A DNA stretch of 64,000 nt, taken from contig CAZKHG010000001.1 in assembly GCA_964552655.1 (NCBI GenBank), positions 62,001 to 126,000 on the forward strand, in the 5' to 3' direction. Below are positions 8,166-17,481 of the stretch, one piece after another. Under the pieces are notes generated by a model, which saw only the letters and a program-made list of their open reading frames with translations, ran no database searches and was not told the DNA's origin. The DNA comes from CAZKHG01 sp964552655. GTDB lineage: Bacteria; Bacteroidota; Bacteroidia; Bacteroidales; Tenuifilaceae. The position numbers and the translations under genes are program-made. Every line of letters starts with the position of its first letter. Positions within the stretch are counted from its first letter, which is position 1.

Positions 8166-11100
8166 TTAGAATAAGCAGCTTAAATCGGGCTTAATGCCAA
8201 TTACCAGCACATCATCAACCTGATCGTGATTGCCTTTCCACTCGAGGATGCTCTCTTCCAGGTATTGGCGTTGCGTTTCCAGAGGAAATTTATGAATGTT
8301 GAGCAAGAGGTGCCTGAAACGACGGAACTTATACTTTTTCCCATCCGGTCCACCAAACTGATCAACGTACCCATCGGTAAAAATGTAGATCATATCGGTA
8401 GGATGAACTGGCACATAATGGCTGCTAAAAAATTGACGGTTGGTATCATTTCCCATCCCAACTGAGTACCTGTCGCCCTTAATCTCAGTAACTTTATTGT
8501 CGCGGATCAGGTACAAATCGCTAAATGCCCCGGAGTATTGCAGGATGTTATTCTCCTTGTCGATAACACAAAAAGCGACATCCATGCCATCTTTAACCTT
8601 AGCAATATCATCGGTAATGCCTTTTCTAAAAGTATCGTTGATCCCTGTATTTAACCTGTTGAGGATTTCAGCGGCATCATCGATTCCCTGGATGTTGGTA
8701 ATGTTCCGAAGGAGTTCAACCCCAATAATGGACATAAATGCTCCCGGCACCCCATGACCTGTACAATCGATAACGGCTACAAATATTTTATTTTTAGTTT
8801 CATTTACCCAGTAGAAATCGCCGCTAACAATATCCTTGGGCATATACAGAATAAACGAATCGGGCAATAGCTTTTTGAAGTATTCCAAAGAAGGCATTAT
8901 AGCTTCCTGGATTCTTTTGGCGTAGTTAATACTATCAGTGATGTTCTTGTTCTTCAGCATCAGCTGCTGGCGATGCTCCTCCATCTCAACCAGAACTAGT
9001 TCGCGCTCCCTGAGCAAACTTGTTGTTTCACGATACTTGCGGTTAACAATTCTCACAAACACGAATAAACCTAACGCAAACAACCCTGAGTAAATGATAT
9101 ATGCTAAGGTGCTCTGCCAGAATCTGGTGATCACTTTAATTTTCAGCTTAACCCCTTCGGTATTCCATATTTTATCATTATTAGAACCTTTTATTCTTAA
9201 GGTATATTCACCCGGTTTCAAGTTCGATAATGTAACTACCCGTTTGCGACCAAGATCAACCCAGCTGTTATATAAGCCATCCAGCTTATATTCGTATAAA
9301 TTCTTATCGGTTCGAGTAAAATCCAGCGCGGCAAATTGAATGGTAACGGTGTTGAAATCAGTTGGCAAAACCAACCCATCTAACCCATCAACAACGAATG
9401 ATTCCTTGCCTTTTCGGGTTATAACCTCAAAGTCTGTGATGGCTATTTTAGGGACAATATCATTGAATTTAATGGAATCGGGGTAAAAGGAGTTGAACCC
9501 ATTTATACCTCCAAAAAAGATCTCTCCGTCCCAGGAGTTACAGCTGGAATTGATGTTAAACTCATGGCTCTGTAACCCATCGTTAACATCATAAGCGGTT
9601 ATCAGATCATTTTTAAGGTTCAATGAAGCAATCCCCCAGTTTGTGCTAATCCAAAGCTGACCATTCCTGTCCTCCTCCATGGAATAAATGAGGTTGTTGG
9701 GAAGTCCTGATTGCTCAGTATAAAGCTTAAATTCCGTAGTGTTTTTATTGAATTTATGCAGCCCGGAGCTTGTTCCCACCCAAATAAACCCTTCACTATC
9801 CTGGTGCAGGCAAATGATCTCATTTGATATCAACTCTTTTCCGGTATAGCTTGCAGTTTTATAAAACCTTTTCACGGTTTCGTTTTCAGGGTTTATACAG
9901 TTTAACCCGTTGAAAGTACCTACCCAAACCAACCCTTCATTGTCAATAATAACATCGTAGCATTCGCTTGATGATAAAGAGTTCGAATCAGTAGGTACAT
10001 GCTGATAACTTATAATCCTGTTCTTGGCTATTTTATACAACCCCAACTTGGAGGCAACCCATAAATTCCCTTTCACATCCTCTGTAATGGCATAAACCCG
10101 GTTGGCATTAAATACTCCTTTTGAATCAATTCCATTTCGGGCAAAATAATCCTGAAAGGATTTACTATTTGGGTTATATACCTCAATCCCATCGCGGGTT
10201 CCAATTAAAATATCATTATTCTTTTTTTGGAAAATAACATGAACATTATCGTTGCAGATCTTATTTGTAGATTTTAATGAATAGTGGATGTTTTCCCTGG
10301 TAATCGGGTTGTATATGTGTAACCCCGAACCCCATGTACCAACCCAGATGTTATTATTAATGTCTTTAAAAATTGATGAAATAAAGTTATTGGAAAAAAG
10401 GTTTTCACCAGTATTTGACTTGTTGTAAAGTTTGAATTTAGCACCCTTCGTGTCATACTTAATCAACCCCAGGTAAGAACCAATCCAAAGAATATGCGAG
10501 TTATCTTCACAGAAAGAAGTAATGAATTGCGATTGCAGTACCTTTCCATTGTTGACAACGTTATGGAAGTTAATAAATGTATTTGTTTCCCTGTTGTAGC
10601 AGCTGAAACCGACATCAGTACCAACCCATAACAGCCCGTTAGAGTCTTCAAATAAGGTGTTTACAACATTGCTACGGATTGAATTGGGTTGAGCCGAGTT
10701 ATGGAAATACTTTATGAAGTTATCAAATCTACTATCATAAAGGTTGAGGCCAAACTCAGTGGCTATCCAAAGATTCCCCCTGGAGTCTTCGAGGATATCT
10801 TTAACCTTGTTATTACTTAATGATTTTGGGTTAGAAGGATCATTAAAATATCGTTTGAATTTGCCTTTTTCGCGGTCAAAAAGGAATAAACCATCTTTGG
10901 AACCCACCCAGAGTTTCCCCATGCTATCCTCAATGATGTCAAAATCATTTGATTCGGCGGAAAAGGTTAGCAAATCGTTATAATGCGGGTAACGGATAAA
11001 TGAATTTGATTTTGGAACAAATTTATCAAGGGAAGCCTGGGTTTTAACCCAAATCGTCCCCTGGCGGTCCTGGTAAATGGAGTAAATTCTGTTATCGCTG

Positions 11101-11495
11101 ATGGAACAAGTGTCATCGGCATTATGGTAATAGTTAACGAACTTACCGGTTCTTCGGATATACCTGCTTAAACCCGTACCGGTTCCTACCCATATATCGC
11201 CTTTGCTATCCTCACAAAGGGTATTAACATAATTGTAAGCAATGCTCGCGGTGTCAATCGGGTCGTTCCGGAAATTCTTGAACTCATACCCATCGAACCT
11301 TGATAAGCCATCCTGAGTGCCAATCCAAAGGAATCCACGGGAATCCTGAATAATACATGTTACGGTTGATTGGGCAAGGCCATTATCAACTGTGTACAGA
11401 TCAACATTTAAAATTTTATTTTGTTGCAAACCTGTTGAGCAGGTTGCTACACCGATAAATGTATAGGATAATATGGTTAAAAAAATCTTTCTCAT
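8166..11495 (-). CDS. Two-component-propeller sensor with SpoIIE-type phosphatase
   Basis: A 1109-residue envelope-spanning sensor. An N-terminal signal peptide precedes about 14 consecutive propeller repeats, each of the form V-x-x-I-x-x-D-x-x-G-x-L-W-V-G-T-x-x-G-L, enough for two seven-bladed propellers. A Y_Y_Y immunoglobulin-like domain follows (about 735-775, ending LKPGEYTLRIKGSNN), one membrane helix (about 795-815), a charged coiled-coil and a SpoIIE/PP2C domain (about 870-1100). The acidic residues for metal binding are present in DIVSGDFYW, VIDCTGHGVPGAFMS and YIFTDGYVD. Known logic of the architecture: a ligand sensed outside drives a cytoplasmic Ser/Thr phosphatase, often acting on an anti-anti-sigma protein. 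No such partner gene lies next to it. Confidence 0.93.
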   Translation of the reverse strand: MRKIFLTILSYTFIGVATCSTGLQQNKILNVDLYTVDNGLAQSTVTCIIQDSRGFLWIGTQDGLSRFDGYEFKNFRNDPIDTASIAYNYVNTLCEDSKGDIWVGTGTGLSRYIRRTGKFVNYYHNADDTCSISDNRIYSIYQDRQGTIWVKTQASLDKFVPKSNSFIRYPHYNDLLTFSAESNDFDIIEDSMGKLWVGSKDGLFLFDREKGKFKRYFNDPSNPKSLSNNKVKDILEDSRGNLWIATEFGLNLYDSRFDNFIKYFHNSAQPNSIRSNVVNTLFEDSNGLLWVGTDVGFSCYNRETNTFINFHNVVNNGKVLQSQFITSFCEDNSHILWIGSYLGLIKYDTKGAKFKLYNKSNTGENLFSNNFISSIFKDINNNIWVGTWGSGLHIYNPITRENIHYSLKSTNKICNDNVHVIFQKKNNDILIGTRDGIEVYNPNSKSFQDYFARNGIDSKGVFNANRVYAITEDVKGNLWVASKLGLYKIAKNRIISYQHVPTDSNSLSSSECYDVIIDNEGLVWVGTFNGLNCINPENETVKRFYKTASYTGKELISNEIICLHQDSEGFIWVGTSSGLHKFNKNTTEFKLYTEQSGLPNNLIYSMEEDRNGQLWISTNWGIASLNLKNDLITAYDVNDGLQSHEFNINSSCNSWDGEIFFGGINGFNSFYPDSIKFNDIVPKIAITDFEVITRKGKESFVVDGLDGLVLPTDFNTVTIQFAALDFTRTDKNLYEYKLDGLYNSWVDLGRKRVVTLSNLKPGEYTLRIKGSNNDKIWNTEGVKLKIKVITRFWQSTLAYIIYSGLFALGLFVFVRIVNRKYRETTSLLRERELVLVEMEEHRQQLMLKNKNITDSINYAKRIQEAIMPSLEYFKKLLPDSFILYMPKDIVSGDFYWVNETKNKIFVAVIDCTGHGVPGAFMSIIGVELLRNITNIQGIDDAAEILNRLNTGINDTFRKGITDDIAKVKDGMDVAFCVIDKENNILQYSGAFSDLYLIRDNKVTEIKGDRYSVGMGNDTNRQFFSSHYVPVHPTDMIYIFTDGYVDQFGGPDGKKYKFRRFRHLLLNIHKFPLETQRQYLEESILEWKGNHDQVDDVLVIGIKPDLSCLF

Positions 11496-11545
11496 GAATA
11501 GGGCTAAAGTAACAAAAAAAAAGGTATTTGCCCCTTAGTTGACCA

Positions 11546-13441
11546 TTACTTTGCAACAGGTCCATCCCCTTTTACCAACCCCAGCAGACGTAATGATGGC
11601 GATACTAACAGCTTCCCAATTCCCAGCTTTTCCCATTTGGTATCCACCAGCTTAATTGTAGCTTCATCCATTGTAACAACATTTGGCCATTCCCTTCTGG
11701 GCTGATCATGTAAATGTGTCTTCCTGGTTCCGTCAAATGCGATGAATTTCAGCTCATTTTCGAGGTTGTTGATGAAATAGGTATCCCTTTGGGGTTCAAA
11801 ATTGCCAGAAAAATACCAGAATACCAGTGATATATCCTTGATATCAAGCTCAGAATCAACAAATATTACGGCCTTAATGGATTTGAAAGAGTTTAACCGG
11901 TACAGTTTATGTGAAAACTCCTTGACATTCGGGACAAATTTTTTATCAATTGAGATGATAATCAATGGGATATCGTGGTTAACCAGCGATGCATTAAAAG
12001 AGAAAGAATCCAAAGGCAAATTAGCCAGGTCTTCGGCAATATCCTCTTCGTAAACTCTAGATTGAAGGTATGTTTTATTTGCATCCGGTTTTGATGTAGC
12101 ATCAATAAAAAGCTTACTGCCAAAACATGGAACATCGGAAGAATGGTCGAGTACATCCATTGGTCCTTTCCCAAAGAATATGTCAGTGGCAATATTAACG
12201 CGTTCGCTTAATGTTTTGCCCAGCTCAATGGGGTTGTGTATATCAACCTCGCCATCAACTGAAATGAGAATCTTGTTAAACATCATCTGGCCAGCACCCC
12301 AGAGCGCATTCATCACTTTATAGGATTGACCGGTAAAACTGCTATTTATCTTCACAATGGCAATATTATGCGCAACACCTTCAATGGGCAGGTTCATATC
12401 TTCCAGCTCCGGGAGTAACGATAATTTTATTGGGAAGAGAAAAATCCGTTCAGTAGCTTTTGCCATGTATGCATCCTCCATTGGAGGAACGCCAACAATG
12501 GTTGCCGGGTAAATTGCGTTTTTTCTATGTGTAATACATGTTACATGAAATTTAGGGTACCAATCGGCTAACGAGTAAAACCCGGTATGGTCACCAAAGG
12601 GTCCTTCCCAGATCAGCTCTTCGTTTGGATCAACAAAGCCTTCGATAACAAAATCAACATCATCGGGAATTTCAATATCAACCGTTATTCCCTTAACAAG
12701 TTTCACCTTTTTCTTGCGAATAAAACCCGCCAGGATATATTCATCAATATTATCAGGTAGTGGAGCTGTAGCAGCGTAAGTGTAAACCGGATCGCCACCC
12801 AGGGCAACTGCAACAGGCATCATTTTCCCAAGCTTCCGGTACTCCTCAAAATGCCGTGCTCCTACTTTATGTTTGTGCCAGTGCATACCTGTTTCGTTTG
12901 AACTAAAAACCTGCATCCGATACATACCAACATTTCTAACTCCGGTATGCGGATCCCTGGTATTCACCATTGGGAGTGTGATGAATCTCCCACCATCTTT
13001 TGGCCAGCATTTGAGTATTGGGAGCCTGCTGAGATCTGGGTTTAAATCAACAATTTCCTGGCAGCTACCCCTACCTTGGCTAACAACAGGAAGCCAGGAA
13101 GCAATTTTGTTAAGATCTGGCAGCGATTTCACTTTTGCAAACAAGCTGTTTTTGGGCTTGGTTAAATCTTTAAAAAGGTGTTCAATCTCTTTGCTGATTT
13201 CATCCAAATCATTAACACCTAGGGCTAAACACATTCTTTTTAACGATCCAAAGGCGTTAATCAGTAATGGGTATTCAGTCCCATTATTCTCAAAGAGTAA
13301 CGCTTTGCCACCACCTGGTTGCTTTGATATCCTATCAACAACTTCAGCAATTTCCAGTTCTGGATCAACATATTCCTTAACCCTTAAAAGTTCACCGGAT
13401 TCGTCGAGGAGTTGTATAAAATGCGATAAATTCTTGAACAT
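11546..13441 (-). CDS. UbiD-family decarboxylase, probable menaquinone biosynthesis decarboxylase
   Basis: A ~631-residue UbiD-superfamily enzyme, expected to use prenylated FMN. Conserved blocks include LPILKCWPKDGGRFITLPMV, RNVGMYRMQV, GMHWHKHKVGARHFEEY, ALGGDPVYTYAATAPLP, EGPFGDHTGFY and PATIVGVPPMEDAYMAKATE. The long form with a C-terminal extension matches the menaquinone (futalosine-pathway) decarboxylase subgroup rather than the ~490-residue UbiD of ubiquinone synthesis. The ATG at 13441 (MFKNLSHFIQLLDES) fits the family N-terminus; the frame stays open 20 codons further. It follows eno by 72 bases. The exact step is inferred from family resemblance. Confidence 0.88.
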   Translation of the reverse strand: MFKNLSHFIQLLDESGELLRVKEYVDPELEIAEVVDRISKQPGGGKALLFENNGTEYPLLINAFGSLKRMCLALGVNDLDEISKEIEHLFKDLTKPKNSLFAKVKSLPDLNKIASWLPVVSQGRGSCQEIVDLNPDLSRLPILKCWPKDGGRFITLPMVNTRDPHTGVRNVGMYRMQVFSSNETGMHWHKHKVGARHFEEYRKLGKMMPVAVALGGDPVYTYAATAPLPDNIDEYILAGFIRKKKVKLVKGITVDIEIPDDVDFVIEGFVDPNEELIWEGPFGDHTGFYSLADWYPKFHVTCITHRKNAIYPATIVGVPPMEDAYMAKATERIFLFPIKLSLLPELEDMNLPIEGVAHNIAIVKINSSFTGQSYKVMNALWGAGQMMFNKILISVDGEVDIHNPIELGKTLSERVNIATDIFFGKGPMDVLDHSSDVPCFGSKLFIDATSKPDANKTYLQSRVYEEDIAEDLANLPLDSFSFNASLVNHDIPLIIISIDKKFVPNVKEFSHKLYRLNSFKSIKAVIFVDSELDIKDISLVFWYFSGNFEPQRDTYFINNLENELKFIAFDGTRKTHLHDQPRREWPNVVTMDEATIKLVDTKWEKLGIGKLLVSPSLRLLGLVKGDGPVAK

Positions 13442-13513
13442 CTTTAATATAAGTGATGTATCAATTTTTTTAACGAAGCTTCGGGTATTATGTAACCCCA
13501 AAAACTTTCAAAA

Positions 13514-14806
13514 TTACCTGCTAAGATATTTAAAATCCTGTCCAAGGTATTTTGCTGTATCACCTAATGACTCTTCAATTCTCAGGAGCTCGTTATACTT
13601 GGCTATTCTATCGGAGCGTGAAGCAGATCCCGTTTTAATTAACCCGGTATTTAAGGCTACTGCAAGATGAGCAATGGTAGTATCTTCAGTTTCACCAGAA
13701 CGATGACTGATTATTGATGTCATCGAGTTGATGTCAGCCAATCGAACCGCATTAATGGTTTCAGATAAGGTACCAATCTGGTTAACTTTTATAAGGATGC
13801 TGTTAGCTGCTTTCTCGGCAATGCCCTTTTGCAGACGTTTAACATTGGTGACGAACAGATCATCGCCTACCAGCTGAATCTTATTTCCAAGAGTTTTATT
13901 AAGTAATTTCCATCCATCCCAATCGTCTTCGGCCATTCCATCCTCAATGGAAACGATGGGGTATTTTTCAACCCAACTTTTCCAGTAATCAACCATTTGG
14001 GCTGCAGTAAGCTTATCGCCCGTTGATTTGTGCAAATGGTAAACCTTCTCCTCAGGAAGATAATACTCAGAGGATGCCGGGTCAAGGGCAAGGTAAATAT
14101 CTTCGCCTGGTTTATACCCTGCATTTTCTATTGCCTGAAGAATAACTTTAACAGCCTCTTCATTCGATTTCAGGTTTGGGGCAAATCCACCCTCATCGCC
14201 CACGTTGGTTGAATATCCCTGTTTTTTTAGCACAGAGCGGAGGTGATGAAAAACTTCTGCTCCCATTCTGATGGCTTCGGAGAAAGTGCTTGCACCAACC
14301 GGCATTATCATAAACTCCTGGAAATCTATGCTGTTATCTGCATGGGAACCACCGTTAATAATATTCATCATTGGTATAGGTAATGTGCAGGCATTTACAC
14401 CTCCTATGTAACGATAAAGGGGCTGGCTGGTCATTTGAGCAGCAGCATGTGCAACAGCCAGTGAAACGCCAAGAATTGCATTAGCGCCAAGGTTGGCCTT
14501 ATTCTCAGAGTTATCAAGTTTAATCATGGTTTCATCAATGAGTTGCTGGTTCAGAACATTTAAACCAACAAGTTCTTCTGCTATATTGGTATTGACATTC
14601 TCAACAGCCTTGAGCACTCCTTTTCCAAGGTACCGACCTTTATCACCATCCCTTAGCTCCACGGCTTCATGAACACCGGTAGATGCACCGCTGGGTATAG
14701 CAGCCCTTCCAAAATACCCCGATTCGGTTAAAACATCAACTTCAATTGTTGGATTTCCCCTTGAATCGAGGATTTGTCTTGCATGAACACTAACTATATG
14801 TCCCAT
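13514..14806 (-). CDS. eno: Enolase (phosphopyruvate hydratase)
   Basis: A 430-residue glycolytic enzyme interconverting 2-phosphoglycerate and phosphoenolpyruvate. It shows the N-terminal ARQILDSRGNPTIEVDV segment, ASTGVHEAVELRDGD (mobile loop), NIINGGSHADNSIDFQEFMI, the Mg ligands in LALDPASSEYY, SIEDGM and VGDDLFVTN, the catalytic Lys in ILIKVNQIGTLSE, and the SHRSGETEDT loop. Length and motifs are normal. It lies just past the rplQ terminator and has its own -7 element, so it is probably transcribed separately from the ribosomal superoperon. Confidence 0.98.
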   Translation of the reverse strand: MGHIVSVHARQILDSRGNPTIEVDVLTESGYFGRAAIPSGASTGVHEAVELRDGDKGRYLGKGVLKAVENVNTNIAEELVGLNVLNQQLIDETMIKLDNSENKANLGANAILGVSLAVAHAAAQMTSQPLYRYIGGVNACTLPIPMMNIINGGSHADNSIDFQEFMIMPVGASTFSEAIRMGAEVFHHLRSVLKKQGYSTNVGDEGGFAPNLKSNEEAVKVILQAIENAGYKPGEDIYLALDPASSEYYLPEEKVYHLHKSTGDKLTAAQMVDYWKSWVEKYPIVSIEDGMAEDDWDGWKLLNKTLGNKIQLVGDDLFVTNVKRLQKGIAEKAANSILIKVNQIGTLSETINAVRLADINSMTSIISHRSGETEDTTIAHLAVALNTGLIKTGSASRSDRIAKYNELLRIEESLGDTAKYLGQDFKYLSR

Positions 14807-14838
14807 AATCTATTCATTTTATGTTTACTAATAATTAT

Positions 14839-14846
14839 CAAATGTA
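14839..14846 (-). promoter_or_regulatory. -7 element of the eno promoter
   Basis: On the minus strand TACATTTG (14846 to 14839) matches TAnnTTTG exactly and begins just past the T-run of the rplQ terminator, about 33 bases before the eno ATG. No good -33 element is visible because that position falls inside the terminator stem. Confidence 0.5.
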
Positions 14847-14847
14847 G

Positions 14848-14880
14848 AAAAAAAAAGGGATGAAGCGTTTAGCTTATCCC
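14848..14880 (-). terminator. Rho-independent terminator of the ribosomal-protein superoperon
   Basis: On the minus strand GGGATAAGC pairs with GCTT-C-ATCCC (one bulged C) around the loop TAAAC, followed by nine T. It lies 25 bases after rplQ and before eno. Confidence 0.85.
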
Positions 14881-14905
14881 TGTCAAAATTAATTGATAAG
14901 AAAAC

Positions 14906-15418
14906 TTATTCAACCTTATCGGCAGTAGTATCTTCTTTAGAATCCGCATTAGAAGCAGGTTCAACAGAACTCTCTTTGGCCTCTACATCGGTTTTTTTGG
15001 TTTTAGCGCCACGTCTGGTTTTCTTAGCAGCTGGTTTGGCAGCCTCTTTCACGTAAGTTGTGTTATAATCAACCAATTCAATAAAACACATCTCTGAGTT
15101 ATCGCCTAAACGGTTGGTTGTTTTCAGAATTCTGGTGTAACCACCCGGACGATCGGCCACTTTTACGGCTACCTCCCGGAATAATTCAGAAACAGCGTTC
15201 TTATCTTTAAGGTAGCTGAAAACTGTACGACGGGAGTGCGTAGTATCGTTTTTACTTTTGGTAATTAAAGGCTCAACATATGATCTCAAAGCTTTTGCCT
15301 TGGCAACAGTTGTGGTGATCCTCTTTTTCAGGATCAAAGAAGTTGCCATATTAGATAGCATTGCTTTACGGTGAGAGCTGGTCCTGCTTAAGTGATTTAT
15401 CTTCCTGTTGTGTCTCAT
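14906..15418 (-). CDS. rplQ: 50S ribosomal protein L17
   Basis: A 170-residue bL17. The first ~120 residues are the globular part (MRHNRKINHLSRTSSHRKAM, LIKKRITTTVAKAKALR-like block, DRPGGYTRILKT). After about residue 125 there is a low-complexity Lys/Ala/Thr/Glu tail ending TADKVE that E. coli L17 lacks. It is the last gene of the superoperon, five bases after rpoA. Confidence 0.97.
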   Translation of the reverse strand: MRHNRKINHLSRTSSHRKAMLSNMATSLILKKRITTTVAKAKALRSYVEPLITKSKNDTTHSRRTVFSYLKDKNAVSELFREVAVKVADRPGGYTRILKTTNRLGDNSEMCFIELVDYNTTYVKEAAKPAAKKTRRGAKTKKTDVEAKESSVEPASNADSKEDTTADKVE

Positions 15419-15423
15419 CGCAA

Positions 15424-16416
15424 TTATTCCTTGTCTAGTTTATACTTAGTAATGTCCATTCCAAAAGATAGATTCATTGCTTCAAGTAAATCCTCAAGCT
15501 CGGTAAGGGATTTCTTGCCGAAATTCCGGAATTTCAACAAATCATTCTTGTTAAATTTAACCAAATCGCCAAGAGTTTCAACGTCAGCGGCTTTCAAGCA
15601 GTTAAGGGCTCTCACGGATAGATCGAGATCCACTAGCTTGGTTTTTAAGAGCTGGCGCATGTGGAGAACTTCCTCGTCAAACTCATCGGTAGCGTACTTG
15701 TCATCTGAATCCAAGGTAATTTTCTCATCAGAGAAAAGCATAAAATGGTAGATCAGAATTTTAGCAGCCTCTTTGAGGGCATCCTTGGGATGAATTGAAC
15801 CGTCGGTGACAATCTCAATGATCAGCTTCTCGTAGTCAGTCTTTTGCTCAACGCGATAGTTCTCAACTGAGTACTTAACATTCTTAACCGGGGTGTGAAT
15901 GGAATCAACGGGGATAATGCCAAAGACAGCATCCTCAGGCTTATTCTCCTCTGCGGGAACATAGCCTCTGCCCTTATTCACGTTAACTTCAATTTCAATT
16001 TTTACATCGGGATCCATCCTGCAGATTACCAGCTCAGGGTTTAGCACCTTGAAGCTCGATAAAAAGTTTGACAGATATCCGGCCTTGAATTCGTTTTGTC
16101 CTGAGATGTTTATGGTCACCTTTTCGTTGTCGATTCCTTCAACAACTCGTTTAAAGCGAATCTGTTTCAGGTTGAGGATGAATTCAGTTACATCTTCCAT
16201 AACACCAGGGATAGATGTAAATTCATGATCAACGCCAGAAATTTTGATCCAGGTTATTGCATACCCTTCCAGGGAAGAGAGCAAAATTCGCCTTAATGCA
16301 TTGCCCACCGTGATACCATAGCCTGGCTCAAGAGGACGAAACTCGAATTTACCGGTTGTTTCGGTAGATTCAAGCATAATAACCTTATCGGGTTTTTGAA
16401 ATGCCAGTATAGCCAT
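15424..16416 (-). CDS. rpoA: RNA polymerase alpha subunit
   Basis: A 330-residue alpha subunit. The N-terminal domain has the assembly motifs LEPGYGITVGNALRRILLSS and MEDVTEFILNLKQI; the C-terminal domain, which contacts UP elements and activators, has LDLSVRALNCLKAADVETL and FRNFGKKSLTELEDLL. The start was set at the ATG giving MAILAFQKPDKVIMLE, the usual Bacteroidota N-terminus. The open frame extends 11 codons further, but that would overlap rpsD, and the ATG at 16416 leaves a 10-base gap. Confidence 0.97.
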   Translation of the reverse strand: MAILAFQKPDKVIMLESTETTGKFEFRPLEPGYGITVGNALRRILLSSLEGYAITWIKISGVDHEFTSIPGVMEDVTEFILNLKQIRFKRVVEGIDNEKVTINISGQNEFKAGYLSNFLSSFKVLNPELVICRMDPDVKIEIEVNVNKGRGYVPAEENKPEDAVFGIIPVDSIHTPVKNVKYSVENYRVEQKTDYEKLIIEIVTDGSIHPKDALKEAAKILIYHFMLFSDEKITLDSDDKYATDEFDEEVLHMRQLLKTKLVDLDLSVRALNCLKAADVETLGDLVKFNKNDLLKFRNFGKKSLTELEDLLEAMNLSFGMDITKYKLDKE

Positions 16417-16426
16417 GTGGTATTTT

Positions 16427-17035
16427 TTACTTTGAGTAAAGTTCAACAATTAGCTGTTCCTTGATATTCTCAGGGATTTCAGTTCGTTCAGGGATATTTA
16501 AAAATTTCCCTGTGAAAGAATCTTTGTCCCATTCCAACCATGAAAACTTGGTATGACGGTTAGAAGAGAGTGCGTCAGTTATTACCTCAAGCGATTTTGA
16601 TCGCTCGCGAACGCTAACAATATCGCCGGGCTTAATGGTGTAAGATGGAATATTAACCACCTTGCCATTAACCATAATGTGGCGATGTGTTACAATCTGA
16701 CGGGCAGCAGCTCTGGTTTGGGCAATGCCTAAACGGAATACAACATTGTCGAGCCTTGATTCCAGCAGCTGAAGCAAAGTTTCACCGGTTATGCCTTTCA
16801 TGCGGCTGGCCTTGTGAAAAGTATTTTCAAACTGACGTTCAAGTACGCCATAAATAAACTTTGCCTTTTGTTTTTCCTGAAGCTGAGTTCCATACTCAGA
16901 CATTTTTTTTCTTTTCTTGGTAGCCCCGTGCATACCAGGAGGGTAGTTCTTTTTCTCCAAATGTTTGTCGGGCCCAAAAATGGGTTCGCCGAATTTACGG
17001 GCTATCTTAGTACTAGGTCCAATATATCTTGCCAT
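16427..17035 (-). CDS. rpsD: 30S ribosomal protein S4
   Basis: A 202-residue uS4, which nucleates assembly of the 16S 5' domain. It has MARYIGPSTKIARKFGEP at the N-terminus, YGTQLQEKQKAKFIYGVLE, and the S4 RNA-binding domain RLDNVVFRLGIAQTRAAAR followed by VTHRHIMVNGKVVNIPSY. No zinc cysteine cluster is present in the N-terminal extension. In many bacteria S4 represses its own operon; no leader structure was identified here. Confidence 0.98.
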   Translation of the reverse strand: MARYIGPSTKIARKFGEPIFGPDKHLEKKNYPPGMHGATKKRKKMSEYGTQLQEKQKAKFIYGVLERQFENTFHKASRMKGITGETLLQLLESRLDNVVFRLGIAQTRAAARQIVTHRHIMVNGKVVNIPSYTIKPGDIVSVRERSKSLEVITDALSSNRHTKFSWLEWDKDSFTGKFLNIPERTEIPENIKEQLIVELYSK

Positions 17036-17081
17036 TATTCAACTATTTTATTTGTTATAATTTAATGCCACACATGTAAAA

Positions 17082-17471
17082 TTATACCCTGCGTCGTTTT
17101 GGAGGGCGACAGCCGTTATGGGGTATAGGGGTTACATCAACTATCTCGGTTACTTCAATTCCTGCTGAGTTGATTGTGCGGATGGCAGATTCACGACCAG
17201 CACCAGGTCCCTTAACAAACACCTTAACTTTGCGGAGGCCAAGGTCAAATGCAACCTTAGCACAATCCGATGCAGCAGTTTGTGCTGCGTAAGGGGTATT
17301 CTTTTTTGAACCTTTAAAACCCATCTTTCCGGCAGATGACCAGGAAATTACCTGACCAGTGCTATTTGTCATTGATACAATGAGGTTGTTGAAAGATGAA
17401 TGAATGTGTGCCTGTCCTACCGGATCGACTTTTACTACTTTCTTTTTAGCAGTTCCTATCTTCTTTGCCAT
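17082..17471 (-). CDS. rpsK: 30S ribosomal protein S11
   Basis: A 129-residue uS11 of the 30S platform. Diagnostic segments are AHIHSSFNNLIVSMTN, GFKGSKKNTPYAAQTAA, VFVKGPGAGRESAIRT and the C-terminal DVTPIPHNGCRPPKRRRV. It starts 10 bases after rpsM in the alpha-operon part of the cluster. Confidence 0.98.
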   Translation of the reverse strand: MAKKIGTAKKKVVKVDPVGQAHIHSSFNNLIVSMTNSTGQVISWSSAGKMGFKGSKKNTPYAAQTAASDCAKVAFDLGLRKVKVFVKGPGAGRESAIRTINSAGIEVTEIVDVTPIPHNGCRPPKRRRV

Positions 17472-17481
17472 AAATTATTTC

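Noticed and set aside
11500..11540. Weak hairpin and T-run (AAGG...CCTT then T9) after the UbiD-like gene as terminator
   Set aside because: The stem is only four base pairs and the T-run overlaps the upstream region of the propeller gene.
12873..13670. 265-codon plus-strand open frame across the UbiD-like decarboxylase and enolase genes
   Set aside because: It lies antisense to two clearly conserved genes and its translation shows no domain or signal; it is a shadow frame.
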